From Galbibacter orientalis DSM 19592 (GTDB lineage: Bacteria; Bacteroidota; Bacteroidia; Flavobacteriales; Flavobacteriaceae), in NCBI RefSeq assembly GCF_000260115.1, contig NZ_JH651379.1, forward strand, positions 806,001 through 870,000: a stretch of DNA of 64,000 bases, read 5' to 3'. Position 1 is the stretch's first letter. Each line of letters opens with the position of its first letter. This document shows positions 17,003 through 25,591 of the stretch, one piece after another. The position numbers and the translations under genes are program-made. Under the pieces are notes generated by a model. The model saw only the letters and a list, made by a program, of their open reading frames with translations, did no database searches and had not been told where the DNA came from.

Positions 17003-17030
17003 CAAATATAAGCTATTTCTTTAATACAAA
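17003..17030 (-). promoter_or_regulatory. Promoter of rpsP-rimM-trmN6
   Basis: Minus strand TTTG (17027-17030), 16 bases, then TATATTTG (17003-17010), close to the Bacteroidota TTTG/TAnnTTTG promoter. Expected start of transcription about 65-70 bases before the rpsP ATG. Confidence 0.6.
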
Positions 17031-17413
17031 TAATAAATAAGTTAATTTTTTACAACTTAAAGAGATGCTAACTTATTGTGTATAAAACTTTAAAAGGTGA
17101 TGGAATAGTGAAATTGCTTTAAACAATAGTATTTGTGACTATTAAGAACAATTAATGTAACGTATAACTTCAACTTTTATATTCTTTGATTGATAATATA
17201 ATTGTTACTAAGATGCAGTACAAAGGATAAAATAGACGATTCATCGTAATTATATGATATTAGTAGAAAATAATGATTCTTATTGAAATTATTTTCGTAG
17301 ATTTTCTTGAGTTTAAAAAATAGATAACTCTGCTTTCACCCCATTTTAAAATATTAAAGAATTAATAGTATAAGAAAGCGTAAAGTATTTACACCCATTA
17401 AAAAAGTAAGCAC
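17031..17413. other. Divergent intergenic region, nothing recognised
   Basis: About 380 AT-rich bases between the rpsP promoter and the bicupin gene. I see no ORF, repeat or clear promoter box for the rightward gene. Confidence 0.4.
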
Positions 17414-18307
17414 ATGGAAACTTCAAAGTTAAAAGATTCAATTCTAACATTTTTTGTTGCAGTATTAATAATTACATCTGCTAGCGCACAAATAGAGAAT
17501 ACCCCATTAGGTGTTACTTCTGAAGTTCTTAAAACCCTAAAAGTGTCAGATATTGTTATCCCTGAAGGCAATAAACCCATAGAATGTAGAGGTTTACGAT
17601 TGAGACGTTTAGATGTTGTTCCAGGAGGTAAAATACCCGTACATAGTCATGAAAATCGTCCGGCAATTTTAAGTATTGTAAGTGGTGAAGGAATGGATGT
17701 AAGTAGTTATAGTATGGAGGATGAGGATGAGGAAAAGCTTGTAACGGTTCCTTATGCTACATCTTATGCAGAATTTAATGAGATTGTTCATTATGCGGTA
17801 AATTTATCTAGTAGTGATACTCTTAAGTTAATTACTTTCGATTTTTTAGATAATGGCTCGCTTTGTAACGGAAATAAATATGCTGAAAAATTAGAGCTTT
17901 TTGATAAATTAAAAACTGAAGAAAATCCGTTTTATATAAACAACTCAACTCATGTAGAAGGCGCAGAAGTAAGTACATCTATATTTTATGTTCCACTTTC
18001 AGATATTAATTTTCCAGAAGGTTCTACTGCTTTAAACGAGCGAACATTACGCACTAGAAAAATTAAAATTAAATCTGGAGACTCTCTTCCTGAGCAAAAC
18101 TATCTCAACAGACCTACTTATATATATGTATTGGAAGGAGCCTTAGAAATTCAAAAAAATAAATTCGTAAAAGAAATAATACAATCGGGTGGTGCTTCCA
18201 AATTAATTAACCATGGTAATGCAACCATTCGTAATGCTTCTACTACCCAAAAAGTAATATATATTACAATGGAACTTTGGGATCCAACAGAGGAAGATGT
18301 TCTGTAG
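17414..18307 (+). CDS. Exported bicupin protein
   Basis: 297 residues. The signal peptide is ILTFFVAVLIITSASAQ, with cleavage after ASA. Two cupin modules follow. The first (about 55-135) has GGKIPVHSHENRPAILSIVSG, which keeps the HxH metal-binding pair. The second (about 205-285) has KSGDSLPEQNYLNRPTYIYV with the same NRP motif, but its metal-binding histidines are lost, so it is probably structural. Role unknown: exported cupins include dioxygenases, isomerases and sugar-binding proteins. Dispersed repeat A lies between it and the YkgB-like gene downstream. The ATG chosen is the only start that leaves the signal peptide intact. Confidence 0.75.
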   Translation: METSKLKDSILTFFVAVLIITSASAQIENTPLGVTSEVLKTLKVSDIVIPEGNKPIECRGLRLRRLDVVPGGKIPVHSHENRPAILSIVSGEGMDVSSYSMEDEDEEKLVTVPYATSYAEFNEIVHYAVNLSSSDTLKLITFDFLDNGSLCNGNKYAEKLELFDKLKTEENPFYINNSTHVEGAEVSTSIFYVPLSDINFPEGSTALNERTLRTRKIKIKSGDSLPEQNYLNRPTYIYVLEGALEIQKNKFVKEIIQSGGASKLINHGNATIRNASTTQKVIYITMELWDPTEEDVL

Positions 18308-18310
18308 GAA

Positions 18311-18432
18311 ACTCCCTCGGAACAAGATCACGAGGTATTCAAAGGAAACAAATTAAACCCATTTCGATGCAGAGTACTTCTGCAAACTCAGCACAGGCTC
18401 TGAGGAATTAAACCCTCAATGAGGGATTAAAA
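18311..18432 (+). repeat. Dispersed repeat family A, copy 1
   Basis: Shares with copies at 27935, 60140 and 61664 the segments CGAGGTATTCAAAGGAAACA, CATTTCGATGCAGAG, AACTCAGCACAGGCTCTG and CCCTCAATGAGGGATTAAA. The copy is followed at about 18455-18500 by a degenerate second fragment of the same sequence. Confidence 0.8.
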
Positions 18433-18538
18433 GGAAAAGCTAAAAAATATTTCGTATTAATCCCTTCGGAAAACTCAGGACAGGTTTTGGAGCATTCAAA
18501 TCTCGATTATCAAGTAACAACAGGAACTCATAAGTTAT

Positions 18539-19000
18539 ATGAAGACAAATTATTGTGAAAAAATAGGATATACAATTGCGGTACTAGGTACAGCAACAAT
18601 TTTAATTTGGATAGGCTTATTTAAGTTTACGGAAACAGAAGCAAAAGCCATCGAAAATTTAGTGGCTAACCACCCGATGATGAATATTTTTTATTCATTT
18701 TTTTCCATCCAAGAAACCTCTATTATTATAGGTATAATGGAAATTATTACAGCTCTGGGATTAATTCTCTCTTTTTGGAGTAAAAAAGCAGGAGTTATAG
18801 CTGGAACATTAACAACGCTAACTTTTTTAACTACACTTAGCTTTTTATATACTACTCCTAATACTTGGAAATTTGTGGATGATTTTTTTGTTACAAATTT
18901 CTTTATACTAAAAGACCTTCCAATATTTGGGATAGGACTCATAGTATTGGGGAAAAGTTTAAATAAATCCAAGAATAGTAATCGTAGAGGCGTGTATTAA
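18539..19000 (+). CDS. YkgB/DoxX-like membrane protein (DUF417)
   Basis: 153 residues with four predicted membrane helices (about 10-27, 48-75, 80-105, 122-140). The N-terminal EKIGYTIAVLGTATILIWIGLFKFTETEAKAIENLVANHPMM is, in short pieces, the hallmark of the YkgB/DUF417 family: KFTxxEAxxI, then a conserved N/S-HP. Members are inner membrane proteins of unclear function, some linked to chlorine or redox stress resistance. Repeat A lies directly upstream, with a degenerate second piece. After the gene come a candidate small RNA and a terminator. No partner gene makes the role clearer. Confidence 0.8.
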   Translation: MKTNYCEKIGYTIAVLGTATILIWIGLFKFTETEAKAIENLVANHPMMNIFYSFFSIQETSIIIGIMEIITALGLILSFWSKKAGVIAGTLTTLTFLTTLSFLYTTPNTWKFVDDFFVTNFFILKDLPIFGIGLIVLGKSLNKSKNSNRRGVY

Positions 19001-19189
19001 ATACAGCCATTTTTAGGTATTTGAATTGTATTTAACTAAAACCTTTCAATTTTATATAATTTATTGATTGTAAAAAAATAGTTTAATAATAATGTAAAAA
19101 ATACTTCATAATGTGAAATATTTTATCTATATTAGTACGTATATATACCTCACGTCTTTATAATTTAATTTTTCAATTTTTATATAATA

Positions 19190-19292
19190 TTTGGTGGTAA
19201 AGAAACCATCCCCCCATGCTACTAACGTTGCAAGCTAAATATTGTAACTATTTTGATTAATTCCAAAGTCCAGATGTTTCTGGACTTTTTTT
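19190..19292 (+). ncRNA. Candidate small structured RNA ending in an intrinsic terminator
   Basis: Three consecutive hairpins in an intergenic region. GGUGGU (19193-19198) pairs with ACCAUC (19205-19210). GUUGCAA (19227-19233) pairs with UUGUAAC (19242-19248). AAAGUCCAGA (19265-19274) pairs perfectly with UCUGGACUUU (19279-19288) over a UGUU loop and runs into U. The last is a textbook terminator. No ORF lies inside, and the next gene starts 225 bases later, so this is either a free small RNA or the 3' end of a longer transcript. A -7-like TATTTG ends at 19193. Family not recognised. Confidence 0.45.
19265..19292 (+). terminator. Rho-independent terminator
   Basis: Ten-base-pair perfect stem, AAAGTCCAGA / TCTGGACTTT, with a four-base loop and T tract. 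It ends the candidate small RNA, or read-through from the YkgB-like gene 265 bases upstream. Confidence 0.85.
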
Positions 19293-19303
19293 GTATTTTA
19301 TTT

Positions 19304-19455
19304 CATTAATGTCAGAGAAAAAATGCAAGACCGCTTCGCTGCAAGAAAATATAGTTATTAAATCCGCTACTTGTTTATATTTTTTAATGGTAAGATTTCA
19401 TTTTAAAAACCTCATATAAGACTTGATATAACAGAAGTTTAATAAATTCTATATA
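19304..19455 (+). repeat. Dispersed repeat family B, shorter divergent copy
   Basis: Begins CATTAATGTC and contains CAAGACCGCTTCGCTG followed by AAG, nearly identical to the copy at 51363. The later part (AAAAACCTCATATAAG and TTTAATAAATTC) also matches the copies at 51363 and 62353, but an internal segment is missing. Confidence 0.7.
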
Positions 19456-19517
19456 TTTTAAAAGGATAGCAATGATTACCTTTATACAATCCACAGGAAT
19501 TTTATGAAATAGATAAA

Positions 19518-21815
19518 ATGACAAAAAGAAAGTATCGAGATATTAGTACGGAGGGGAATATTAAATTTTCTGGAATTACACTTAAAGAACCCGAAACATA
19601 TGCGGCAGGATTTAAAGCTGTGAAAGTAGCTTTGAAACATGCTTTTAAAGAAATGGGGATTACTCGTCCGTTAGGAGCACTTTCCCATATGAATCAAAAG
19701 GGAGGTTTTGATTGCCCAAGTTGCGCCTGGCCTGACCCAGAGCATCGTTCAAAATTAGGGGAGTATTGTGAAAACGGAGCGAAAGCGCTAGCAGAAGAAG
19801 CTACTACCAAGCGTGTAAATACTGATTTTTTTAAAAAATATGCTGTTGAAGAACTCTCCACATGGACAGATTATGAAATTGGAAAAAGTGGCCGTATTGA
19901 AACACCTATGTTTTTAGATACTGAAAGTTCTAATTATACACCTATTTCATGGCAGGATGCTTTTAATATTGTAGCTGAAGAGTTACAGCTACTTAATTCT
20001 CCAGATGAAGCTATTTTTTATACCTCTGGAAGGTCTAGTAATGAAGCTGCCTTTTTATACGGGCTTTTTGCACGTGCTTTTGGAACTAACAATATGCCCG
20101 ATTGTTCCAATATGTGTCATGAGTCAAGCGGCGTAGCATTAGGTGAAACACTAGGTATCGGAAAGGGTTCTGTAAAACTTGAAGATTTATATAAAGCTGA
20201 GGCTATTATGGTGATTGGGCAAAATCCAGGTACAAATCATCCTCGAATGTTATCCGCATTAGAAAAATGTAAAAATAATGGCGGCCATATAATAAGTGTA
20301 AATCCTTTGGAAGAAGCTGGTCTAACACGGTTTAAAAATCCGCAGGAAGTAAACGGATTTTTTTCAGGAACTGCTATAAGCAATATCCATCTTCCTGTAA
20401 AAATTAATGGAGATGTAGCATTATTAAAGCTAATCATGAAAAAATTAGCCATTCTGGATGAAGGTAATAAGGAGGTTTTTGATCATCATTTTATTGAAAA
20501 ATATACTGCAGGATATCAATCTTTTATAAATCATTTAAATCAATTTTCAGAAGAAGAACTTTTAAATCAATGTGGAGTCAACGAGGGTTTAATAAATCAA
20601 ACTGTTGCATTATTAGCAAAAAATAAGAAAATTATTATATGCTGGGCAATGGGACTTACACAACATAAAAATGGAGTTGAAAATATCCAAGAATGTGTAA
20701 ATTTATTATTGCTGAAGGGGAGTTTAGGGAAACCTGGTGCAGGCACATGCCCTGTTCGGGGGCATAGCAATGTACAAGGAGATCGAACGGTTGGGATTAT
20801 GCATTTTGTGAATGAAAAATTAAATGAAAATATTAAAAAAACATTTTTATTTGACGCACCAACCAAAGAAGGTTTTGATACCGTAAAAGCTATTAAAGCA
20901 ATGCATGAAGAACGTGCAAAAGTGTTTGTAGCCTTGGGAGGAAATTTTTTATCTGCAGCCTCAGATACTAATTATACAGCCACGGCATTACAAAACTGTA
21001 ATCTTACGGTGCATATAAGCACAAAATTAAATCGGTCGCATCTGGTTCCAGGAAAGAAAGCATTGATTTTACCAACGCTAGGTCGGTCTGAACAAGATAA
21101 AAAAAATGGAACTTCTCGTTTTTTAACAGTTGAAAATAGTATGGGTAAAGTTCATCAAACCAAAGGAATTTTAAAGCCTGCCTCGAGTAATTTAAAGAGC
21201 GAGCCTGAAATAATTGGAGGGATTGCAAATGCTTATTTTAAAGGAGAACATCCTGTAAATTGGCTGGAATTAAGCGCAAATTACCATTTGATTAGAGAAA
21301 AAATGGGAGCTGTACTTTCTGGTTTTAAAAAGGTCTCAGAAAAAAGTGAAGCAGGAGGTTACTATCTTCCAAATAATGTTAGAGAATTAGATTTTAGTAT
21401 GCTTCCACAGGGAAAAGCGCAATTTACCAATTGCAATTTACCGTTGCATAATTTAAATGAAAATGAATTTCTATTGATGACTATTCGCTCACACGACCAA
21501 TTTAATACTACAATTTATGGGCTTAACGACCGTTATCGAGGGATTTACAATGAGAGACGTGTTGTTTTGATGAATGAAGAGGACATGAAAAAGCATCAAT
21601 TAAAGAAACTTGATATTGTAGATTTAGTTAGTAATTATGATGGTATTGAACGTATTGCAAAACAATTCTTAGTAGTTCCGTATAAAATTCCGAAGCAAAA
21701 TTTAGCAGCTTATTTTCCTGAAACAAATGTGTTGATTCCTATTAATCAATATGCCGATAAAAGTTATACCCCCATTAGCAAGTCTATAAAAGTAAGTATT
21801 AAAAAAGCGAAGTAA
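19518..21815 (+). CDS. FdhF/YdeP family molybdopterin oxidoreductase
   Basis: 765 residues. The N-terminal region has FDCPSCAWPDPEHRSKLGEYCENGAK in the YdeP manner (CPSC, WPDP, GEYCENGAK). The molybdopterin domain carries YTSGRSSNEAAFLYGLFARA, MCHESSGVALGETLGIGKGS and VIGQNPGTNHPRM, and the C-terminal dinucleotide-binding domain carries MTIRSHDQFNTTIYGLNDRYRG. Related to formate dehydrogenase H but without the selenocysteine context; the substrate of this family is not established (E. coli YdeP is linked to acid resistance). No fdhD or other Mo-enzyme subunit is nearby. hemW follows after 27 bases but appears to have its own promoter. A -7-like TACCTTTA lies at 19477-19484. Confidence 0.88.
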   Translation: MTKRKYRDISTEGNIKFSGITLKEPETYAAGFKAVKVALKHAFKEMGITRPLGALSHMNQKGGFDCPSCAWPDPEHRSKLGEYCENGAKALAEEATTKRVNTDFFKKYAVEELSTWTDYEIGKSGRIETPMFLDTESSNYTPISWQDAFNIVAEELQLLNSPDEAIFYTSGRSSNEAAFLYGLFARAFGTNNMPDCSNMCHESSGVALGETLGIGKGSVKLEDLYKAEAIMVIGQNPGTNHPRMLSALEKCKNNGGHIISVNPLEEAGLTRFKNPQEVNGFFSGTAISNIHLPVKINGDVALLKLIMKKLAILDEGNKEVFDHHFIEKYTAGYQSFINHLNQFSEEELLNQCGVNEGLINQTVALLAKNKKIIICWAMGLTQHKNGVENIQECVNLLLLKGSLGKPGAGTCPVRGHSNVQGDRTVGIMHFVNEKLNENIKKTFLFDAPTKEGFDTVKAIKAMHEERAKVFVALGGNFLSAASDTNYTATALQNCNLTVHISTKLNRSHLVPGKKALILPTLGRSEQDKKNGTSRFLTVENSMGKVHQTKGILKPASSNLKSEPEIIGGIANAYFKGEHPVNWLELSANYHLIREKMGAVLSGFKKVSEKSEAGGYYLPNNVRELDFSMLPQGKAQFTNCNLPLHNLNENEFLLMTIRSHDQFNTTIYGLNDRYRGIYNERRVVLMNEEDMKKHQLKKLDIVDLVSNYDGIERIAKQFLVVPYKIPKQNLAAYFPETNVLIPINQYADKSYTPISKSIKVSIKKAK

Positions 21816-21830
21816 TTTTTTCTGAAACAA

Positions 21831-21838
21831 TACCTTTG
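21831..21838 (+). promoter_or_regulatory. -7 element of hemW, predicting a leaderless mRNA
   Basis: TACCTTTG matches TAnnTTTG exactly and ends four bases before the hemW ATG, so transcription would begin at or next to the start codon. Confidence 0.5.
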
Positions 21839-21842
21839 CATT

Positions 21843-22985
21843 ATGGCTGGAATTTATATTCATATCCCGTTTTGCAAGCAAGCTTGCCATTATTGCGATT
21901 TTCATTTTTCAACTTCTATGAAAAAGAAAACAGCTATGGTAGAAGCTTTAGAGAAGGAATTAATACTCCGAAAGAATGAAATTAATGAGCCAATAGAAAC
22001 CATTTATTTTGGTGGGGGAACGCCAAGTGTACTTTCGGTAGCAGAAATTAATTTATTGATAGCCGCTGTTTATCATCATTTTGACGTGGCCGAAAATCCA
22101 GAAATTACCTTAGAAGCCAATCCAGACGATCTGGATAAAGAAAAAATTATTGCCCTTGCTCAAACACTTGTTAACCGACTCAGTATCGGGATTCAGTCTT
22201 TTTTTGAAGAAGATTTGAAGTTGATGAACAGAGCGCATAATGCGCAAGAGGCAATAAATTGTTTAGAAACTGCCACACAATATTTTAGTAACATCTCAAT
22301 AGATTTAATTTACGGCATTCAGCATATGTCGCCTGAACATTGGAAGGAAAATATTGCAACCGCATTGTCGTTTAATATTCCGCACATTTCTAGTTATGCT
22401 CTTACTGTTGAACCCAAAACTGCATTGGCAAAATTTATTGAAAAAGGGATTATAGAGGATGTTGATGACGCCTTAGCGCAACAACACTTCAACATCCTTA
22501 CCGAGACACTGGAAAAAAATAATTTTGTGCATTATGAACTGTCCAATTTTGGAAAGGAAGGTTTTTTTAGTAAAAATAATACCGCTTATTGGCTCGGTAA
22601 AAAATACCTTGGTATTGGTCCCTCAGCACATAGTTTTGACGGCAATAATAGAAGTTGGAATATAAATAATAACAGTAAATACATACAAATAATTACGGAG
22701 AATAAGTTGCCTAGCGAAGTAGAAAATCTTTCGGTAACAGATAGATATAATGAAGCGGTTATGACTGGACTAAGAACGGTTTGGGGTGTTTCTTTAAAAA
22801 AAATAACCGAGGATTTTGGTGAAAATTATGTAGCTTACCTTTTAAAACAAGCCAAAAAATATCTTGAAAAAGAACTTTTAATAATTACAGACGAGGCTTC
22901 TGGTAAGACATTAAAAGCCACTCAAAAAGGAAAATTTCTTACCGATGGAATTGCTTCAGATTTATTTATAATTGATGAAATTTAA
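21843..22985 (+). CDS. hemW: Radical SAM haem chaperone HemW
   Basis: 380 residues. The radical SAM motif YIHIPFCKQACHYCDFHF provides CxxxCxxC for the [4Fe-4S] cluster, followed by GGGTPS. The HemN-type C-terminal domain has HYELSNFGKEG and YLGIGPSAHSF. The CNKF sequence of true coproporphyrinogen oxidase HemN is absent, which supports HemW, a haem carrier that inserts haem into respiratory enzymes. Often annotated as coproporphyrinogen III oxidase-like. The stop codon overlaps the start of the cyclase-family gene (TAATG), implying translational coupling. Confidence 0.9.
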   Translation: MAGIYIHIPFCKQACHYCDFHFSTSMKKKTAMVEALEKELILRKNEINEPIETIYFGGGTPSVLSVAEINLLIAAVYHHFDVAENPEITLEANPDDLDKEKIIALAQTLVNRLSIGIQSFFEEDLKLMNRAHNAQEAINCLETATQYFSNISIDLIYGIQHMSPEHWKENIATALSFNIPHISSYALTVEPKTALAKFIEKGIIEDVDDALAQQHFNILTETLEKNNFVHYELSNFGKEGFFSKNNTAYWLGKKYLGIGPSAHSFDGNNRSWNINNNSKYIQIITENKLPSEVENLSVTDRYNEAVMTGLRTVWGVSLKKITEDFGENYVAYLLKQAKKYLEKELLIITDEASGKTLKATQKGKFLTDGIASDLFIIDEI

Positions 22986-23740
22986 TGAAGAGCATTATTC
23001 AATATAAAAACAAAAATTACACAATAGATTTTTCTGCACCTATTGATATTTCTATCCTGTTAAAAGGCGATGATAGCAATCCTAATGCATGGTATGTACC
23101 TGCTCCTGAGATTAAACCTGTAACTACCAAAGATTTTATAGGAAGTGTAAAAAGTGGGGCTTCTACTAATTTTAACAACATCTTTTTTAATCCGCATGCA
23201 CATGGAACACATACCGAATGTGTTGGGCATATTACCAAAGATTTTTATAGTGTAAACGACGTTTTAAAACAGTTTTTTTTCTTAGCTGAAGTTATTTCCA
23301 TAACTCCCGAAAAAGTAGGAGACGATTTTGTGATTCAAAAGCATCAGTTAGGAACGGTTTTAAAAGACACCACCGCAGAAGCCCTTGTTATTAGAACATT
23401 TCCTAATTCTGAAGAAAAATTATCAAAACATTATTCGCATACCAATCCGCCATATCTTTCTGAAGAAACCGCTATATTTATTCGAGAATCTGGCATTAAG
23501 CATTTGCTAATAGATTTACCATCGGTTGATAAAGAAAAAGACGATGGGAAATTATTAGCTCATAAAGCTTTTTGGAGTTATGATGAGGAATTAAGGCTAG
23601 ATGCTACCATTACGGAGTTTATTTTTATACCCAATTTGGTAGTTGACGGCTTGTATTTTTTAAACCTACAAATAGCTTCGTTTGTTAACGATGCTTCTCC
23701 CAGTAAACCTATTTTATATAAAATTTTAGATACACAGTAA
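22985..23740 (+). CDS. Cyclase-family metal-dependent hydrolase (kynurenine formamidase-like)
   Basis: 251 residues. The metal-binding motif HAHGTHTECVGH at about 61-72 is the HxGTHxDxPxH signature of the cyclase family (kynurenine formamidase, isatin hydrolase), with Glu in place of the usual Asp. Other supports are LVIRTFP and the C-terminal LYFLNLQIA. Predicted amidohydrolase with Zn or Mn; substrate unknown. Translationally coupled to hemW by a one-base overlap. A 79-base near-copy of its 3' part lies beyond the IS21 element at 26721-26799, showing that this gene or a tandem paralog was once present on the other side of the insertion. Confidence 0.85.
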   Translation: MKSIIQYKNKNYTIDFSAPIDISILLKGDDSNPNAWYVPAPEIKPVTTKDFIGSVKSGASTNFNNIFFNPHAHGTHTECVGHITKDFYSVNDVLKQFFFLAEVISITPEKVGDDFVIQKHQLGTVLKDTTAEALVIRTFPNSEEKLSKHYSHTNPPYLSEETAIFIRESGIKHLLIDLPSVDKEKDDGKLLAHKAFWSYDEELRLDATITEFIFIPNLVVDGLYFLNLQIASFVNDASPSKPILYKILDTQ

Positions 23741-23757
23741 AATGATTGTTTGGATAT

Positions 23758-23870
23758 TCCATCTCCCCCTTGAAAAACAATAAAAATATACTGATGAAAT
23801 CCTCACAGAGAGATTTAATATAGACAAGGCAAATGCCTCCACAAAAGGGGGAAATAAATCAAAAGCTTTT
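23758..23870. repeat. Fragment of GC-rich and repeat A-like palindromic sequence
   Basis: Contains CATCTCCCCCTTG, then AAATCCTCACAGAGAGATTTA (in pieces), then GCCTCCACAAAAGGGGGAAAT. Very similar phrases recur at 55809-55875. The CTCCCCC and GGGGGA parts resemble the palindromes found inside leuS. Confidence 0.45.
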
Positions 23871-23890
23871 AATAGGTGGAAATTCTTGCC

Positions 23891-23972
23891 AAACTGACCC
23901 ATGTAATCCTGCGAAAGTGACCCACTGAATCCTATTTAAAGTGACCCGGGTATTCCTGTCTAAATTGACCCA
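23891..23972 (+). repeat. Multiple terminal repeats of the IS21 left end
   Basis: Four direct copies of an AAA(c/g/t)TGACCC core spaced 23, 24 and 24 bases, one helical-turn multiple apart. One matching copy in inverted orientation (GGGTCA at 26398-26403) is at the right end, with a weaker second. They are presumed IstA binding sites. Confidence 0.75.
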
Positions 23973-24029
23973 CCTCTAGAAAGAGCATGTATTAAATAAC
24001 TTGTATGGTTATAATCAAGAAAAATAACC

Positions 24030-25574
24030 ATGGCAAACATACATTTAGACATGCGAAAAATCAAACAACTATATCGTTTACATACTCAAGGAGTTAGTAA
24101 GCGGAGCATCAGTAAACAACTTGGTATATCCAGGAATACTGTTCGCAAATACATCGAATTATTACTAAAGAGCAAGCTTACAAGTGAAGAGGTTGATAAG
24201 CTTGGTTTTGAAGATTTACGTATATTATTGCATATTGATGAGACCCACATAACGACTCGTCATGAGTATGTTTTTAAGTTATACCCAGAGGTAAGCAAAC
24301 GCCTTAAAAAGGTTGGAGTTACTCGTTACATGATCTGGGAGGACTATTATCAAAATAAAAAGGTATTTATCTCTTATTCTAGATTTTGTCATTTGTATAG
24401 AGTTTGGTCTCGTACTCAAAATCCAGTCATGCGATTTAACCATAAGGCTGGGGATAAAATGTTTGTGGACTTCACAGGAAAGAAATTAGCTATCATAGAT
24501 CCCGCTACTGGTTTACTAAAAGAAATGGAAGTATTTATTGCTGTACTAGGAGCAAGCGGCTATACCTATGTAGAAGCTTGTCGTTCACAAAAACGAGAGG
24601 ATTTTATTGGGTGCATAGTAGGTGCATTACATTTTTTCGGAGGCGTTCCTAGAGCAATAGTAACTGATAACTTAAAGTCAGCTGTTACAAAAAGTAGCAA
24701 GTATGAGCCTATCCTTAATGAGAGTTTATTGGCTATGGCAACTCATTATGATACCACGATACTTCCAACAAGAACCTATCGTCCAAGAGATAAGGCACTA
24801 GTAGAAAATGCTGTAAAGATTATCTACACAAGAGTTTTTGCTCCATTAAATGGGAATGATTATTATACCTTAAGTGCTTTAAATGAAGCTGTATTAGAAC
24901 TCACGGGGAAGCATAATAAAATTAACTTTCAAGCAAGGGACTGTTCTAGGTTAGATTTATTTACATCTTTGGAGCAAGAAGAATTATTGCCATTGCCTAC
25001 AGATAAATATCAACTACGTGCCTACCTAATGGGAACAGTATATAAGACCTCTCATATCCACATTAATAAAGATAAGCATTATTACAGCGTTCCTTATCGT
25101 TATATAGGAAAGAAGGTTCGCATCATTTATACAAAAGACACCGTTGAAATTTACTATAAGCAAAAACGGATTGCTGTTCATAAAAGAGGCTTAAAACGTC
25201 ATGGTTACACTACCGATAGCGAGCATATGCCTTCAACACATCGTTATGTAGCTGATTGGAATCCTGACACCTTTTTAAATTGGGCTGAAGGTATTGGAGG
25301 CCATTGTAAAACTTTCATCACTTTATTATTAGGAAAAAGACAACATCCTGAACAATCCTATAAATCTTGTGCTGGTGTATTAGGGCTAGCTAAAAAAGTT
25401 GGGAATGAACGTCTTGATAATGCTTGTAAACGAGCTTTAGATTATGAACGCATCAATTATCAAAGTGTTAAAAGTATTCTTGAAAAAGGATTGGATTTTA
25501 TACAGGAAGATACCAATACAGAATCTACAATCCCTAAGCATGGAAACATCAGAGGGGGCGATTATTATAAATAA
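24030..25574 (+). CDS. istA: IS21 family transposase IstA
   Basis: 514 residues. The N-terminal helix-turn-helix has KQLYRLHTQGVSKRSISKQL and SRNTVRKYIELL. The DDE catalytic triad can be read as Asp147 (MFVDFTG), Asp213 (AIVTDNLKSAV) and Glu259 (RDKALVENAVKII), within an integrase-core fold. A C-terminal beta domain (YYSVPYRYIGKKVRIIYT) is also typical. It performs cut and strand transfer at the element ends with the help of the ATPase IstB, encoded 17 bases downstream. Frame intact, no internal stops. Confidence 0.97.
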   Translation: MANIHLDMRKIKQLYRLHTQGVSKRSISKQLGISRNTVRKYIELLLKSKLTSEEVDKLGFEDLRILLHIDETHITTRHEYVFKLYPEVSKRLKKVGVTRYMIWEDYYQNKKVFISYSRFCHLYRVWSRTQNPVMRFNHKAGDKMFVDFTGKKLAIIDPATGLLKEMEVFIAVLGASGYTYVEACRSQKREDFIGCIVGALHFFGGVPRAIVTDNLKSAVTKSSKYEPILNESLLAMATHYDTTILPTRTYRPRDKALVENAVKIIYTRVFAPLNGNDYYTLSALNEAVLELTGKHNKINFQARDCSRLDLFTSLEQEELLPLPTDKYQLRAYLMGTVYKTSHIHINKDKHYYSVPYRYIGKKVRIIYTKDTVEIYYKQKRIAVHKRGLKRHGYTTDSEHMPSTHRYVADWNPDTFLNWAEGIGGHCKTFITLLLGKRQHPEQSYKSCAGVLGLAKKVGNERLDNACKRALDYERINYQSVKSILEKGLDFIQEDTNTESTIPKHGNIRGGDYYK

Positions 25575-25591
25575 TTAAATCATTATAAATT

